Part shown: positions 14,611 through 23,437 of the stretch, piece after piece | Layout: every line of letters begins with the position of its first letter | Position numbering within the stretch: the first letter of the stretch is position 1 | From: a bacterium | GTDB taxonomy: Bacteria; Desulfobacterota; DSWW01 | Length of the DNA stretch: 64,000 nt | Direction: 5' to 3' | Assembly: GCA_028277985.1 (NCBI GenBank) | Contig: JANQFG010000208.1 | Coordinates: 62,001 to 126,000 of the forward strand | Notes under the pieces: generated by a model | What the model saw: the letters and a program-made list of their open reading frames with translations, nothing else | Databases searched by the model: none | What the model was told of the DNA's origin: nothing | Made by a program: the position numbers and the translations under genes

Positions 14611-16731
14611 CTACAGCGAAGTGATCTTCTTCATATTTGCAGCGCTACCCAGAAGCAGAATCAGGTCGTTCTTCCGGATTTCGAAATCCGGCCCCGGCAT
14701 TTCACGCTTCATTCTCGTGAGGCCCTTGTCATCCTCCCGGCGCTTTACCAGCATGACCTGCATATCGAATCTCTGGCGCAGCTCCAGTTCTTTCAGGGTT
14801 CTGCCCACGAACTGAGGCGGTGCTTCTATCTCCACGAGCAGGGTCTCATCCCCCAGGTCAACGGAACGGGATCGTTCCACCGCGACGACCAGCCTGGCGG
14901 TTTCACCGGCCATGTCGCGATTGAGCAATTCCTGGTTGTAGGTGTCGATCACAGCATCCCGGGTGATGATTCCTTCCACCCGCGTGGGATCGGTGGGATC
15001 CAGAACAGGCAGGGTGTCCAGGCCGGAATTGCCCAGCAGCTTCAAGGCCAAATCCAGGTTGTCGGAGGGAAGCAGGGTCGGCAGGTCGCGGTGGACCAGA
15101 TCGGCGGCCACGATGAGATGGGCCAATTCCTGTTCGTTGAAGAAGGAGTAGCGCAGCTCGTCGAGATGGATGAGCCCGATATAGTGTCCCAGGCGGTTCA
15201 CTACAACATAGTGCCGATCCCCGTGTTCTATAGCCATCTCGAGGATTTCTTCCAGAGAAGCGTCTTCCTGTACGGAAAGGGACGGTTTCATGTGAACCGT
15301 ACCCACGGACACATTGCGAAGGATGTTGATGTCATGCTCAGTGTTCAAATCGATGCCGCGACGCAGCAGCCTGGCATGATAGATGGACGGCTTGACGATC
15401 TGCCCGGCAACCAGGGTGGCCAGAATACAGGCGACCATGAGCGGCAGGATGATGGTGTAGTTGTTGGTCAACTCGAAGATGATAATGATAGCCGTGATCG
15501 GGGCACGGGTGGTGGCCGAGACCATGGCGCCCATGGTGACCAGCGCGTAGGATCCGCCGCTGCCGACCTGCCCCGGCAGGATTTCAGCCAGACCGGCGCC
15601 ACCCAGCCCTCCCAACATGGCGCCCAGGAAGAGGGAGGGCGCGAAAATGCCCCCCGAACCCCCGGAGCTCAGGGTAAATGAAGTGGCCAGGAGCTTCCCA
15701 CACAGCAGGCCCAGCATAAGCAGCAAGGGCACCGACGTGTGCATGGCATCATTGATGGCCCCATAGCCCACACCCAACACCTGGGGCAGGAGGATTCCGA
15801 TCCCGCCCACGGCGAGACCACCCAGTGCCGGTTTCAGAATTGCGTGAACCGGTATGTGCTCGAACAGCTCTTCAATCCACTGAAGGGTCTTGATAAACAG
15901 GCAGCCCACCAGGCCGGCCAGGACCCCCAGAGCGGCATAAAAGAGGAGCTCATAGGTGTGGTTCAAGTTGAAGGCAGGGACCAGGAAGGCCGGAAAGTCG
16001 CCGATGAAGTGGCGGGAAAGAACCGTTGCGACCACGGATGAGATCACAATGGCTGAGAAACTCACTACCCCTAACTGGCCCAGGATCACTTCCCCGGCAA
16101 ACATGGCACCGGCGATAGGAGCGTTGAACGTGGCTGCAATGCCGGCCGCTGTACCGCACCCTACGAATGTGCGCAGCTGACTGACAGGGACCCTGAGAAG
16201 GCTTCCGATCAGCGAACCGATGGATGCGCCCACATGGACAATGGGCCCCTCCCTACCGGCCGCACCCCCCGAGCCCAGACAGGCAGCCACAGCCAGGGCT
16301 TTGGCCAGGCCGACGCGCTTGCGCACGTGCCCACCCCGCAATGCCACCGCCACCATCACCTCGGGTACGCCACTCCCTTTCACTTCTGGGGCCAGCCAGG
16401 TGACCAGGCACCCAACGATCAGTCCTCCGGCTGCTGGCATCAACAGCAACCACCACCAGGGCAGGGTTGAAAACCCGCTCGCCGTTATCGTGTGCCCGCC
16501 TGAAAACATCCAGGTGGCGCCTTCGATAAGGTATCTGAATAATATGGCGGCGAACCCGCCGCCCAGGCCGATCAGGCAGGCGACGATCACCAGGAAGGCG
16601 TGCTCCGGACGACGAAGACGTCGGCCCGTCTTCCGTAACCAGGAGATGATATTATTCCGGAAGTTTCCAGTGCTCATAACGGGCGCTGGCCGCAAACCTT
16701 GAAGTCGGCGATGGAGCGCCGCCTGCTCCAT
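14611..16731 (-). CDS. ClC-type chloride channel/antiporter with CBS and TrkA-C domains
   Basis: 706 residues. The ClC membrane domain (about 40-440) shows the anion-filter motifs GSGVPE, GREGPIVHVGA (with the gating Glu) and GGIFAPSLFLGAMLGG. A CBS pair follows (about 470-600: MKPSLSVQEDASLEEILEMA, then a second CBS), and a TrkA-C/RCK-C domain ends the protein (about 615-700). ClC proteins exchange or conduct chloride or related anions, and CBS and RCK-C domains sense nucleotides or other ligands. The start may be ATG 16731 or the internal MSTGNF at 16677; neither has a clear ribosome-binding site. It is convergent with the DUF1329 gene and stands alone. Confidence 0.9.
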   Translation of the reverse strand: MEQAALHRRLQGLRPAPVMSTGNFRNNIISWLRKTGRRLRRPEHAFLVIVACLIGLGGGFAAILFRYLIEGATWMFSGGHTITASGFSTLPWWWLLLMPAAGGLIVGCLVTWLAPEVKGSGVPEVMVAVALRGGHVRKRVGLAKALAVAACLGSGGAAGREGPIVHVGASIGSLIGSLLRVPVSQLRTFVGCGTAAGIAATFNAPIAGAMFAGEVILGQLGVVSFSAIVISSVVATVLSRHFIGDFPAFLVPAFNLNHTYELLFYAALGVLAGLVGCLFIKTLQWIEELFEHIPVHAILKPALGGLAVGGIGILLPQVLGVGYGAINDAMHTSVPLLLMLGLLCGKLLATSFTLSSGGSGGIFAPSLFLGAMLGGLGGAGLAEILPGQVGSGGSYALVTMGAMVSATTRAPITAIIIIFELTNNYTIILPLMVACILATLVAGQIVKPSIYHARLLRRGIDLNTEHDINILRNVSVGTVHMKPSLSVQEDASLEEILEMAIEHGDRHYVVVNRLGHYIGLIHLDELRYSFFNEQELAHLIVAADLVHRDLPTLLPSDNLDLALKLLGNSGLDTLPVLDPTDPTRVEGIITRDAVIDTYNQELLNRDMAGETARLVVAVERSRSVDLGDETLLVEIEAPPQFVGRTLKELELRQRFDMQVMLVKRREDDKGLTRMKREMPGPDFEIRKNDLILLLGSAANMKKITSL

Positions 16732-16961
16732 TCAGTCCATCTGTCAGCGGCGGCCGACCCCATCGTTTTACAGTCGATGAAACAGCTTGAGGTATAGGCC
16801 GGTTCTTTGTCAATGCTTGGGCGACACGCAGTTCTCAGCAATTCTTTGAGAAGAATCAGATGGAGTTTTCGGACATTTCAGAAAGAAAGGCCGGACTGCC
16901 GATTCCTCCGTTTCGGTGCCCGGCCTTCGAAAGCTGGTTTTCCGATCCGACGTTCGAGAGG

Positions 16962-17258
16962 TTAGTGAATGGTATCGGCGGGCGAAGAAGCCCCCGAAAC
17001 AGCGCTCACCGGAACAGGGATGCCCTCCTCCAAGGAGGCAGGCGTTTCGACAGTTGATTCCGCCTGAGGAATGGACCCCACATGATCCTTGTGCCCGGCA
17101 ATCGGCACGACCAGCGACACGATCGATTTGGCGCCCTTCATGGTGTAAGTGGGATCGAGCGACGGAGGTCCGGCGAGCCTGTCCGGCCCGGCCAGGCCCA
17201 CGAGGGCTATCCCTTGTTCCTTGACGAAATCTCTGATCTTTTGCTCCAGCATTCCCAT
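16962..17258 (-). pseudogene. Truncated RdhA/QueG-like N-terminal fragment
   Basis: From ATG 17258 (AGGGTGAA just upstream) the frame reads MGMLEQKIRDFVKEQGIALV, GLAGPDRLAGPPSLDPTYTM and KGAKSIVSLVVPIAG. This matches the N-terminus of the Fe-S protein at 29343-30386 (GVATLETLAGGPPSVDLTYV, NAKSAIVFGFAL). After about residue 55 the match ends and 40 unrelated residues follow before TAA. No Fe-S motif remains, so the gene is truncated to roughly one sixth of its paralog. It keeps an intact divergent promoter/operator region upstream (17293-17366). Confidence 0.6.
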
Positions 17259-17292
17259 TTCACCCTGCTTTTCTGACAGGAAGACGCTTGGT

Positions 17293-17366
17293 TTTGTCCG
17301 ATCGTGTAAATTCATATTGACACCGAGAATCACCTGTGTCAACTTAAATTTGAACGACCGTACAAA
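17293..17366. promoter_or_regulatory. Overlapping divergent promoters with two operators (copy 2)
   Basis: This is a near copy of 12296-12368. It has TTTGTCCGATCGTGTAAA at 17293-17310, TTGACA on plus at 17317-17322, TTGACA on minus at 17342-17337, and TTTGAACGACCGTACAAA at 17349-17366. Operator centres are 56 bases apart, against 55 in copy 1. It lies between the truncated RdhA-like fragment (minus) and the selenoprotein gene (plus, start 17401). The same regulator is likely to bind both regions. Confidence 0.75.
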
Positions 17367-17400
17367 CAGGATTGCGATAGGCCATTCCTCGGAGGGTCTC

Positions 17401-18210
17401 ATGAAGACACTGCTCTGCTTGGTCCTGGTGATTTTCTCATTTGTATCTTACCTGGGCATCACGCCCAAACTGGGGATCTACATGTACCACCCGATTCCGC
17501 ATTATGTGGGGATGTTGATCGGCATAGGGCTGCTTGTCGGTCTGATGCTGAAGGAATTTTCAAAACGACGGCTGGCAGCGACCCTGTTTAGTGTCTTCGT
17601 GGTTTGTTTCTTTTTCTGGTACACGACCATCTTTTCCGATATCGACAATACAGAAACCAATATTGCCACCGGCGACGTTGCCAGTCAGAGTTTGAAACAA
17701 ATTGAACTGGTTAGGTTAGATGGCGAGAGGGTTCCGCTGGGAGAGCTATTCGCTAAGAAAAGAGGGACCGTGCTCGTGTTTACGCGAGGGGCGTGGTGAC
17801 CGTGGTGTGTTCAGCAGCTGGTCGAGCTGCAAGATTTCAGAAGTGAATTCTCCGCCTTGGGTATCGATATTTATGCGGTACTAGTGAATCATCAATCAGC
17901 TGTTGCCATGAAAGAAGAGTTGGGCGTGGATTATGGAATTCTATTTGATGAGGATCTGGCAATGGCCGGACATCTGGGATTAATTCATAAAGGTGCAATT
18001 CCCGTCAAGAATCGGAGACTGGCCAAACGTATGGGATTGATCGATGAAGATGATGCAATTCCCGATGAAGGCATAGATCTGGCAACGCCGGCGACCTTTC
18101 TGTTTGATGCCAATGGTGAGATACTCTGGTCTTATGTGTCTACAAATTATCGTATCCGGCCAGACACCGCGGATCTGCTTGTGGCTGCTGAGGAGCATTT
18201 TGGAAGTTGA
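17401..18210 (+). CDS. Membrane peroxiredoxin-like selenoprotein (in-frame UGA = Sec133)
   Basis: Read through the TGA at 17797-17799, the gene encodes 269 residues from ATG 17401, which has GGAGG about 7 bases upstream. Three hydrophobic helices (about 3-23, 35-52 and 60-77) precede a thioredoxin-fold domain (100-269). The TGA falls exactly at the active site: FTRGAW-U-PWCVQQL. This matches the FYRGxWCPYCxxxL motif of AhpC/TSA-like redoxins, with U replacing the peroxidatic Cys and Cys136 as the resolving Cys. The frame continues with normal redoxin features (GIDIYAVLVNHQSAVAMKEE, then TPATFLFDANGEILW with the cis-Pro). A hairpin resembling a SECIS element follows the UGA. Likely an envelope thiol peroxidase or oxidoreductase. 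Base use is more AT-rich than its neighbours, which may mean transfer. Confidence 0.85.
17797..17830 (+). other. UGA selenocysteine codon and SECIS-like hairpin
   Basis: After the TGA at 17797-17799, GCAGCT (17814-17819) pairs perfectly with AGCTGC (17825-17830) around the loop GGTCG (17820-17824). The apical GGUC loop and a distance of about 20 bases from the UGA match bacterial SECIS elements, for example E. coli fdhF, whose apical loop is also GGUC. In bacteria this element recruits SelB to insert selenocysteine. The structure was judged by eye. Confidence 0.7.
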
Positions 18211-18239
18211 ACTTCATCGTTTCGAAATCTGAAAACCGC

Positions 18240-18432
18240 GAATGGATCCCGGTCTTCACGGGGATGACGGCTCGACACTGCTGCCAGGGGATCCCTGCCG
18301 GAGTTTATCCCCGCGAAGGCGGGGACCCCTTAGCACCTGAAGCCGAAGGATCCCCGTTTTCACAGGGATGACGGCTCGATACTGCTGCCAGGGGATCCCT
18401 GCCTCCGCAGGGATGACGGCGTCACTTCGTTT
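18240..18432. repeat. Cluster of GGATCCC/GGGGATGACGG repeats
   Basis: The segment between the selenoprotein and the DUF1302 gene holds copies of a short repeat. CACGGGGATGACGGCTCGA (near 18256) recurs as CAGGGATGACGGCTCGA (near 18363), each followed by an ACTGCTGCCAGGGGATCCCT block (near 18278 and 18380). CCCCGCGAAGGCGGGG (near 18309) is a palindrome. The same family, CCCCGCGAAAGCGGGGATCC, recurs at 53338. These are REP-like intergenic repeats. I see no gene in this stretch. Confidence 0.75.
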
Positions 18433-18437
18433 CGCCG

Positions 18438-20000
18438 TCAGTTTAACAAGTAGCTCATGACAAAGCTGATCTGGTCCCGGTCCAGGTAGAACCCGAAGTT
18501 CGTAAAGGACCCGTAGATACCACTGTACTGGACCAGGAACCGGAACGGCTCCCGCAGATAGCCGATCTGGGGCTGGAGCATCCAGGCCCCCCGCACATCG
18601 TAGACCACCACGATCTGCGGGTTGAGCTGCCCGGTCATGTATGAGGTCCTCGTCAGGAAGGTCACCGTGCCCTCGACCTCCCGCAGGCCCGCGTAGTTCA
18701 GATCATCCGGGTAGATCGGCACCTGCTGCTTGATCTTGTCCTCATAATCCGATATCCACTGCCCAAAGTACTGCATGGACAAGAAGAAGGTCTGCGTCTT
18801 ATTGAGCTTCCGGAGCCAGACATTCTTGTCGAACCCGATCATCCACCGCAGAATGTCCCGCTCCGTCTTGTGCCCCTGCGCCGGCAGGCCCTCCAGCCCC
18901 GGAATCGGAAGCCCGGTCGGGATCAGCGGCGTATTCTCCTCCGGGATGAACACAGACTCCTGCCAGAACCAGGCCACTTCGGTGCGAATCACCACGTCCA
19001 GGTGCGACTCCCACCAGTTCAGCGTCCCGCCCGTGACCTGCACGTCGTCGTAGTAGACCTCGATCGCCATGTCCGGGATCAGCCCGCCTGTGTCATTGAC
19101 ATTGAGCACCCTCGACGGCAGGTCCATGTAGCTCTTGTAGTGGCCCACCGACAGATTCACCGAATCGAACAGCATCCCCATCAACCGCGCGCCCCACCGG
19201 CTGTTGGACATCTTCTTGCCCGGTGTCTTCACAAAAACCGGCAGCGGCGGTTGCGGCAGCGGGTTCGCATACGGCGTGCCCGTCGGCGCGATCGGGGCCA
19301 CCCGCACATCCCAGTTGCCCGGAACCCAGAAGCCCTCCAGCGTCAGCGAGGCGATCGGCCCCAGGTAGCCCAAGTTGTAGCTCCCCCGGAGCATCCACAT
19401 CGGAATCCTACGGTCGTCCAGATCCTCGAAAATCCCCCCAAAGGTGCTGTCCAGCGGGTTGATCACGTCCAAGAGTCGGAAGATGTCCGTCTCCCCCCAA
19501 CTCACATTCTGGCGCCCGATCCGGAAGGAGACCGGCCCCTTGGCGATGTCCCCGTAGCACTCCCAGAGATCATAGGCCTGCTTGAAGCTGTTGATGTTGT
19601 CCTTGTCCTGGTCTTTAACCTGCTGCAACGCCTCCGGGCCCACATCATATACGGCCTCGTACATGAACCGGCCCACGATCCGGTACTTGACCTCCACGCC
19701 CCACCGGGCCAGCGGCTTCATGAAGTCGATCTGCCCCATCAAGTCCCTCAGATCGTGCTGCACCTCCAGGTAGGCGATGTTCCGCCACTGGACCAGGTCC
19801 CCTACCGAGAGTTTCGGCTCGGTGAACCCCTGGGAATCACGCAGCCGGAGCGAAACCCTGGACTGGAGCTTGGCCGTGAACTCCAGGGTCAGCTTCTCGT
19901 CAATCACCACGGCCTGGGAACTCTGAGCCAGAACCAAGACCACCAGGAGGCAGGACAAGGTTGAAACGATCATCTGCTTCGTATTCCTGCTTGCCTTCAT
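18438..20000 (-). CDS. DUF1302 outer-membrane-type protein
   Basis: 520 residues with a signal peptide (STLSCLLVVLVLAQSSQA, cleavage near 30). It matches DUF1302: an N-terminal LEFTAKLQSRVSLRLRDSQG, the FRIGRQNVSWGETDIFRLLD motif (about 155-175), NPLDSTFGGIFEDLDDRRIP, and alternating aromatic strands to the C-terminal FVMSYLLN ending in a hydrophobic residue pattern. It is probably a beta-barrel in the outer membrane. DUF1302 genes are typically next to DUF1329 genes and RND transporters in lipid/steroid uptake or export regions. It is last of the sulfatase-DUF1329-DUF1302 operon, with a gap of 59 bases to the gene upstream. Confidence 0.85.
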   Translation of the reverse strand: MKASRNTKQMIVSTLSCLLVVLVLAQSSQAVVIDEKLTLEFTAKLQSRVSLRLRDSQGFTEPKLSVGDLVQWRNIAYLEVQHDLRDLMGQIDFMKPLARWGVEVKYRIVGRFMYEAVYDVGPEALQQVKDQDKDNINSFKQAYDLWECYGDIAKGPVSFRIGRQNVSWGETDIFRLLDVINPLDSTFGGIFEDLDDRRIPMWMLRGSYNLGYLGPIASLTLEGFWVPGNWDVRVAPIAPTGTPYANPLPQPPLPVFVKTPGKKMSNSRWGARLMGMLFDSVNLSVGHYKSYMDLPSRVLNVNDTGGLIPDMAIEVYYDDVQVTGGTLNWWESHLDVVIRTEVAWFWQESVFIPEENTPLIPTGLPIPGLEGLPAQGHKTERDILRWMIGFDKNVWLRKLNKTQTFFLSMQYFGQWISDYEDKIKQQVPIYPDDLNYAGLREVEGTVTFLTRTSYMTGQLNPQIVVVYDVRGAWMLQPQIGYLREPFRFLVQYSGIYGSFTNFGFYLDRDQISFVMSYLLN

Positions 20001-20059
20001 TTCTCACACCCCCTCCGGGCCGACAACCACCCCAAGCAAGCTTTCTAGGGCTATTGTGT

Positions 20060-21361
20060 CTACTTGCACAACTTCTGGAATCCCGCCAGAGTGAAGTAGT
20101 TGGGATCCAACTCGGCAAAGAAAGTCCATATGTTCTGCGGCGTGCAATCCTTGAGTACCCCCGATAGGTCCCTCCGGTCGTCGATCATCTGTTGGGAACT
20201 GCGGGTCAGGAACCGCATGCTCTTGTCGTCACTCTCGCAAGGCACGCCGGTGATGAATAGCGTCTTCCAGTAATCCCCGGGCCTGTCGTGGATGACCTTG
20301 TAGGTACATGTATATGTGTCCACTGAAATCCATAGGTACTGCTTGCCGTAATTGTAATAGCGATCCTTGGAATGCATCTCCAGGACATAAACCCACCGTT
20401 TGATCCAGCAGAGGTTTGTCGGCGCCCATGCAGCCCCTTGCCAGCCTTTCTTCTGATACCCGTAGATCACGGGCTTGATGTCGCTGGTCGTCTCCCATTC
20501 TCCTCGGTCGTTCCTCACGATCCGTGCCATGTCCACGTCCAGTACCGGCAGAAGGGCCTCTTGTTTTCTGAGGAGCTTCCAGGTGAAGGCCGACACCTTT
20601 CCGTCGTAACCGTTGGAATCGTCTACCGCGAAGTGAGATCCCCAAAGAGAGTCGGACCGGTTGCCGGCGCTCATGCGCCGCACCCGCCGGATCGCGGGCG
20701 AATAGCCGAAGCTGTTGTCCTCCTTTTTGGGGTCGAGATACCGCCAGGTCATCAACGCTGAGCCGGCCGCATCGCGAGGTTTCTTGACGATCCCCAGCGA
20801 GCATTTCTCCATGCGCCTCGGGTTCCGGATTTTCGCGGCTCCCGGGTGCCCGACCATCGGCATCTGCATGCCCACAAGGCCTCCCTCTCGAACATACCCG
20901 GAACGGTTCAGATAGACGCTCTGAAAACGGACCCGGACGTTGCCGCCCATGAACTGCATGAAGTGGTTGTTCTGCATGAGCTTTTCGGCCAGCCTCGGAT
21001 CGTCCTCTGCGATCTTTGGGAAGGGAAGACCCACGATCTGGTATGCCGCCTTGCCCGTTGCAGCTTCGATGATGCCGCCATTCTCATCGAGCTCGTACTT
21101 GCCGACATTGGTCTTGAATGCTCGGATCTGGTATGGGGGAAAGCAGTCGGCCAACTCGTAGTTGGGCTTTTCGATGTTGAGGATGAAATCGCCTTTCTTC
21201 ACCCACTGGAGGACCGAATCGGGCAGGAGCCCCTGGACCTTTTCCCAGTTCGTCTTGTCGATTACATCCCCGGGCGAGACATCAGCCCGTGTCGCGCTGA
21301 CCGTTGCGACGAGGAAGACAACAAGCAAGATGCAGGCAGGTACGGTTCGAGGTCCTCTCAT
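20060..21361 (-). CDS. DUF1329 exported protein (paralog 2)
   Basis: 433 residues from ATG 21361, chosen because AGGAGG lies 6 bases upstream and a signal peptide follows at once (ACILLVVFLVATVSATRA). DUF1329 features: VSPGDVIDKTNWEKVQGLLP, GLPFPKIAEDDPRLAEKLM, an arginine-rich VRRMSAGNRSDSLWGSHFAV segment and a Trp/Tyr-rich end. Together with the downstream DUF1302 protein it forms the usual periplasm/outer-membrane pair. The sulfatase gene ends 47 bases upstream, so all three genes are probably co-transcribed from the promoter at 23.27 kb. Confidence 0.85.
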   Translation of the reverse strand: MRGPRTVPACILLVVFLVATVSATRADVSPGDVIDKTNWEKVQGLLPDSVLQWVKKGDFILNIEKPNYELADCFPPYQIRAFKTNVGKYELDENGGIIEAATGKAAYQIVGLPFPKIAEDDPRLAEKLMQNNHFMQFMGGNVRVRFQSVYLNRSGYVREGGLVGMQMPMVGHPGAAKIRNPRRMEKCSLGIVKKPRDAAGSALMTWRYLDPKKEDNSFGYSPAIRRVRRMSAGNRSDSLWGSHFAVDDSNGYDGKVSAFTWKLLRKQEALLPVLDVDMARIVRNDRGEWETTSDIKPVIYGYQKKGWQGAAWAPTNLCWIKRWVYVLEMHSKDRYYNYGKQYLWISVDTYTCTYKVIHDRPGDYWKTLFITGVPCESDDKSMRFLTRSSQQMIDDRRDLSGVLKDCTPQNIWTFFAELDPNYFTLAGFQKLCK

Positions 21362-21408
21362 GGGCGCCCTCCTTGGCCTTCGGATGTTCTGAGTCCATAT
21401 GCACCTGT

Positions 21409-23127
21409 TCAGTTCGGCCAATAGATATATTCGTCCCCCTCCTCCCAATAATCATACGCATCCCCTTCATCCGGTGGATCGATGATCGTCTTATCAATCT
21501 TGATGGGGGATTCGAGAAGAGCCGGCCAGAGCGGTTCAGCCTGTGCGGCATTGTGTTCATCAAGCATGGCCAGCATTTCTTCGACTCGATCAGGATTCTG
21601 ATCCGCCACATTGTTCTGTTCGGTGGGATCGATATCCAAATGAAAAAGCCACACTTTGTCGGGTCGGGTCGTACGTTGGAACTTCCAACCATCGGCGATT
21701 ACGACCTGATAATGACCGCTGCGCCAGAACAGACGATCATGAGGGTCACCATTCCGAGCCTTTGCGACCTTTTCAGCCTCACCCTCGACAGATGAATGGG
21801 TCACAAAGGGCAGTAGATCGACACCGTCCATGGGCCGGTCTGCCGGAACCGAAGCGCCTGCGGCCGCGGTTGCGGTCGCGGACATATCAAAATGGTGGAC
21901 AGGCTTATCAAAGCGCGAACCTGCTGCAATCTTCGCCGGCCAACGCATCAGATAAGGTACATGTATGCCGCCCTCAAAGAATGTGATCTTCCATCCCCTG
22001 AAGGGTTGATTGATTTCGGGTAGAGCGATGTATCCTGCGCCTCCATTGTCCGATGTGAACATGACGAGGGTATTATCATCCAATCCATTCTCTTTAAGAG
22101 CGTCAAGCACTCGTCCCACGCTGCGATCCAGCGCACGTATCATGGCCGCATAGACGCGCCGCCTGTGATTCTTGATATGGGAAAGGGCGTCGTAATCGGC
22201 CCGTGTGGCCTGTAGTGGCGTATGCGGGGCCCAGTGCGCCAGATACAGGAAGAAGGGGCGATGCTTGTTTGCCTCGATCACCTTTACCGCCTCATCGGTG
22301 TAGTAGTCGGTGAGATACCCGCCGGGTTCAAAAGCGTCCCCGCTGTTAAAGCTGGCTGCGTGCTGCATGACTGCCCACAAGAAGAGATCGATGGGATCGA
22401 AATCCTGCTTGGAGTTCACTACATTCGGATCATCTTCGGGTAGATAGAGTCCACTGGCCATCAGCAGACTCTCATGAAAGCCCTGATCGATCGGTGCCAT
22501 ACCCTTTGAAAGGCCAAGATGCCATTTTCCAATATGCACCGTGTGATATCCGGCTTCCCTGAGCGTTTCAGCCAGTGTGATTTCCTCGGTCGGCATTCCC
22601 ATCTCCTGAAAGGGCAGCTCCTGGTCGCCTTTCTCATCGAAATGGGAAATGAGTTGTGGACCCCCTGTCCGTCCTCTGGCCATCCTGGCAATCATCTTCA
22701 ACATCCCGGGAGGCGTTGGTGTGAACTCAAATCCAAATCGTGTTGGATAACGTCCTGACATCAAGGCTGCCCGGGACGGGGCGCAGGTGCCGCAAGCGGA
22801 ATACCCATTGGTGAACTGAACCCCTTCGACCGCAAGGGAGTCGATGTGAGGAGTCGGAACCGTGCCGCCGGCGACACCGCCTCCATTGAGCGTCAGATCG
22901 TTCCAGCCAAGATCGTCCGCAACGATCAGGACGATATTCGGCGGGCGGTCCCCTTTCCAGGCCTCAGCAGTGCTTGTGCTCCAATTGATTTCCTGATGAG
23001 GGCCCACCGGCATTCGCAATTTCACCAGCAGGTTGATTCCTCCAAGCACCAACTCAAGCCTGTACTTGAATCCAACTCCAGCAAGTACAACCATGACGAC
23101 AAGAAAGCCTATTAGCCATTTCTTCAT
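21409..23127 (-). CDS. Type I sulfatase, exported (paralog 2)
   Basis: 572 residues, clearly paralogous to sulfatase 1 along its length (VSWSQGPEDPP/INWSTSTAEAW linkers, then near-identical cores). An N-terminal hydrophobic segment (4-20) anchors or exports it. Active-site motifs: NIVLIVADDLGWNDLTLNGG (metal ligands), CAPSRAALMSGRYPTRFGFE (formylglycine Cys), HIGKWHLGLSKG, MFTSDNGGAGYIALP. It carries a longer insert near 145-180 than sulfatase 1. It is the first gene of the operon with DUF1329 and DUF1302 genes, linking desulfation to outer-membrane transport. Confidence 0.9.
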   Translation of the reverse strand: MKKWLIGFLVVMVVLAGVGFKYRLELVLGGINLLVKLRMPVGPHQEINWSTSTAEAWKGDRPPNIVLIVADDLGWNDLTLNGGGVAGGTVPTPHIDSLAVEGVQFTNGYSACGTCAPSRAALMSGRYPTRFGFEFTPTPPGMLKMIARMARGRTGGPQLISHFDEKGDQELPFQEMGMPTEEITLAETLREAGYHTVHIGKWHLGLSKGMAPIDQGFHESLLMASGLYLPEDDPNVVNSKQDFDPIDLFLWAVMQHAASFNSGDAFEPGGYLTDYYTDEAVKVIEANKHRPFFLYLAHWAPHTPLQATRADYDALSHIKNHRRRVYAAMIRALDRSVGRVLDALKENGLDDNTLVMFTSDNGGAGYIALPEINQPFRGWKITFFEGGIHVPYLMRWPAKIAAGSRFDKPVHHFDMSATATAAAGASVPADRPMDGVDLLPFVTHSSVEGEAEKVAKARNGDPHDRLFWRSGHYQVVIADGWKFQRTTRPDKVWLFHLDIDPTEQNNVADQNPDRVEEMLAMLDEHNAAQAEPLWPALLESPIKIDKTIIDPPDEGDAYDYWEEGDEYIYWPN

Positions 23128-23242
23128 GGCTGACCTCCTCGGCCCCTTCTTGCGGTGTTCCCGGTGATCCTGCTGTAGACCGGCGTCAGCGTAGAGTCAT
23201 TTATGGGCCTTGTAATTTTGCACCAGCATGCCCGGCTCTCGA

Positions 23243-23291
23243 AATTACACGATTGTGTAATTATTCTTGCGTGAGCACGATTAGATGTCAA
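23243..23291 (-). promoter_or_regulatory. Promoter and perfect operator of the sulfatase 2 operon
   Basis: On the minus strand, TTGACA (23291-23286), a 17-base spacer and AAGAAT (23268-23263) form a good sigma70-type promoter. The palindrome AATTACACGATTGTGTAATT (23243-23262) follows directly, covering the expected start site. It is a strong member of the TTNNNCGATCGNNNAA set and equals the layout at 12.3 kb. The rest of the 23128-23437 gap shows no gene I can support. Confidence 0.75.
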
Positions 23292-23437
23292 GCATGATTT
23301 GAACAATCCCCAGAGACACAATGAGGCTGTCAAAAGGATGAAGATCAGGAACGAAGCCGCAAAGCAACTTGCTCAGAAAAGAAGTGTCAACGGTGGCAAA
23401 GGGATCACAGCGAATGCGGGCGGAACCAGAGCTGCAG

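Noticed and set aside
16732-16790. Fluoride-riboswitch-like sequence upstream of the ClC gene (GATGGGGTCGGCC...GCTGA on the minus strand)
   Set aside because: Only short fragments resemble the consensus; the helices and the conserved CTGATGRCTCC end are missing, and this ClC has the GREGP filter of ordinary ClC proteins rather than clear CLC-F features.
18240-18432. Short CRISPR-like array
   Set aside because: The repeats are few, differ in length, contain palindromic REP-like units and have no uniform spacers; no cas gene is near.
23196-23217. Second operator left of the 23.2-kb palindrome (TTTATGGGCCTTGTAATT)
   Set aside because: The flanks look similar but the core is shifted and is not a palindrome around CGATCG.
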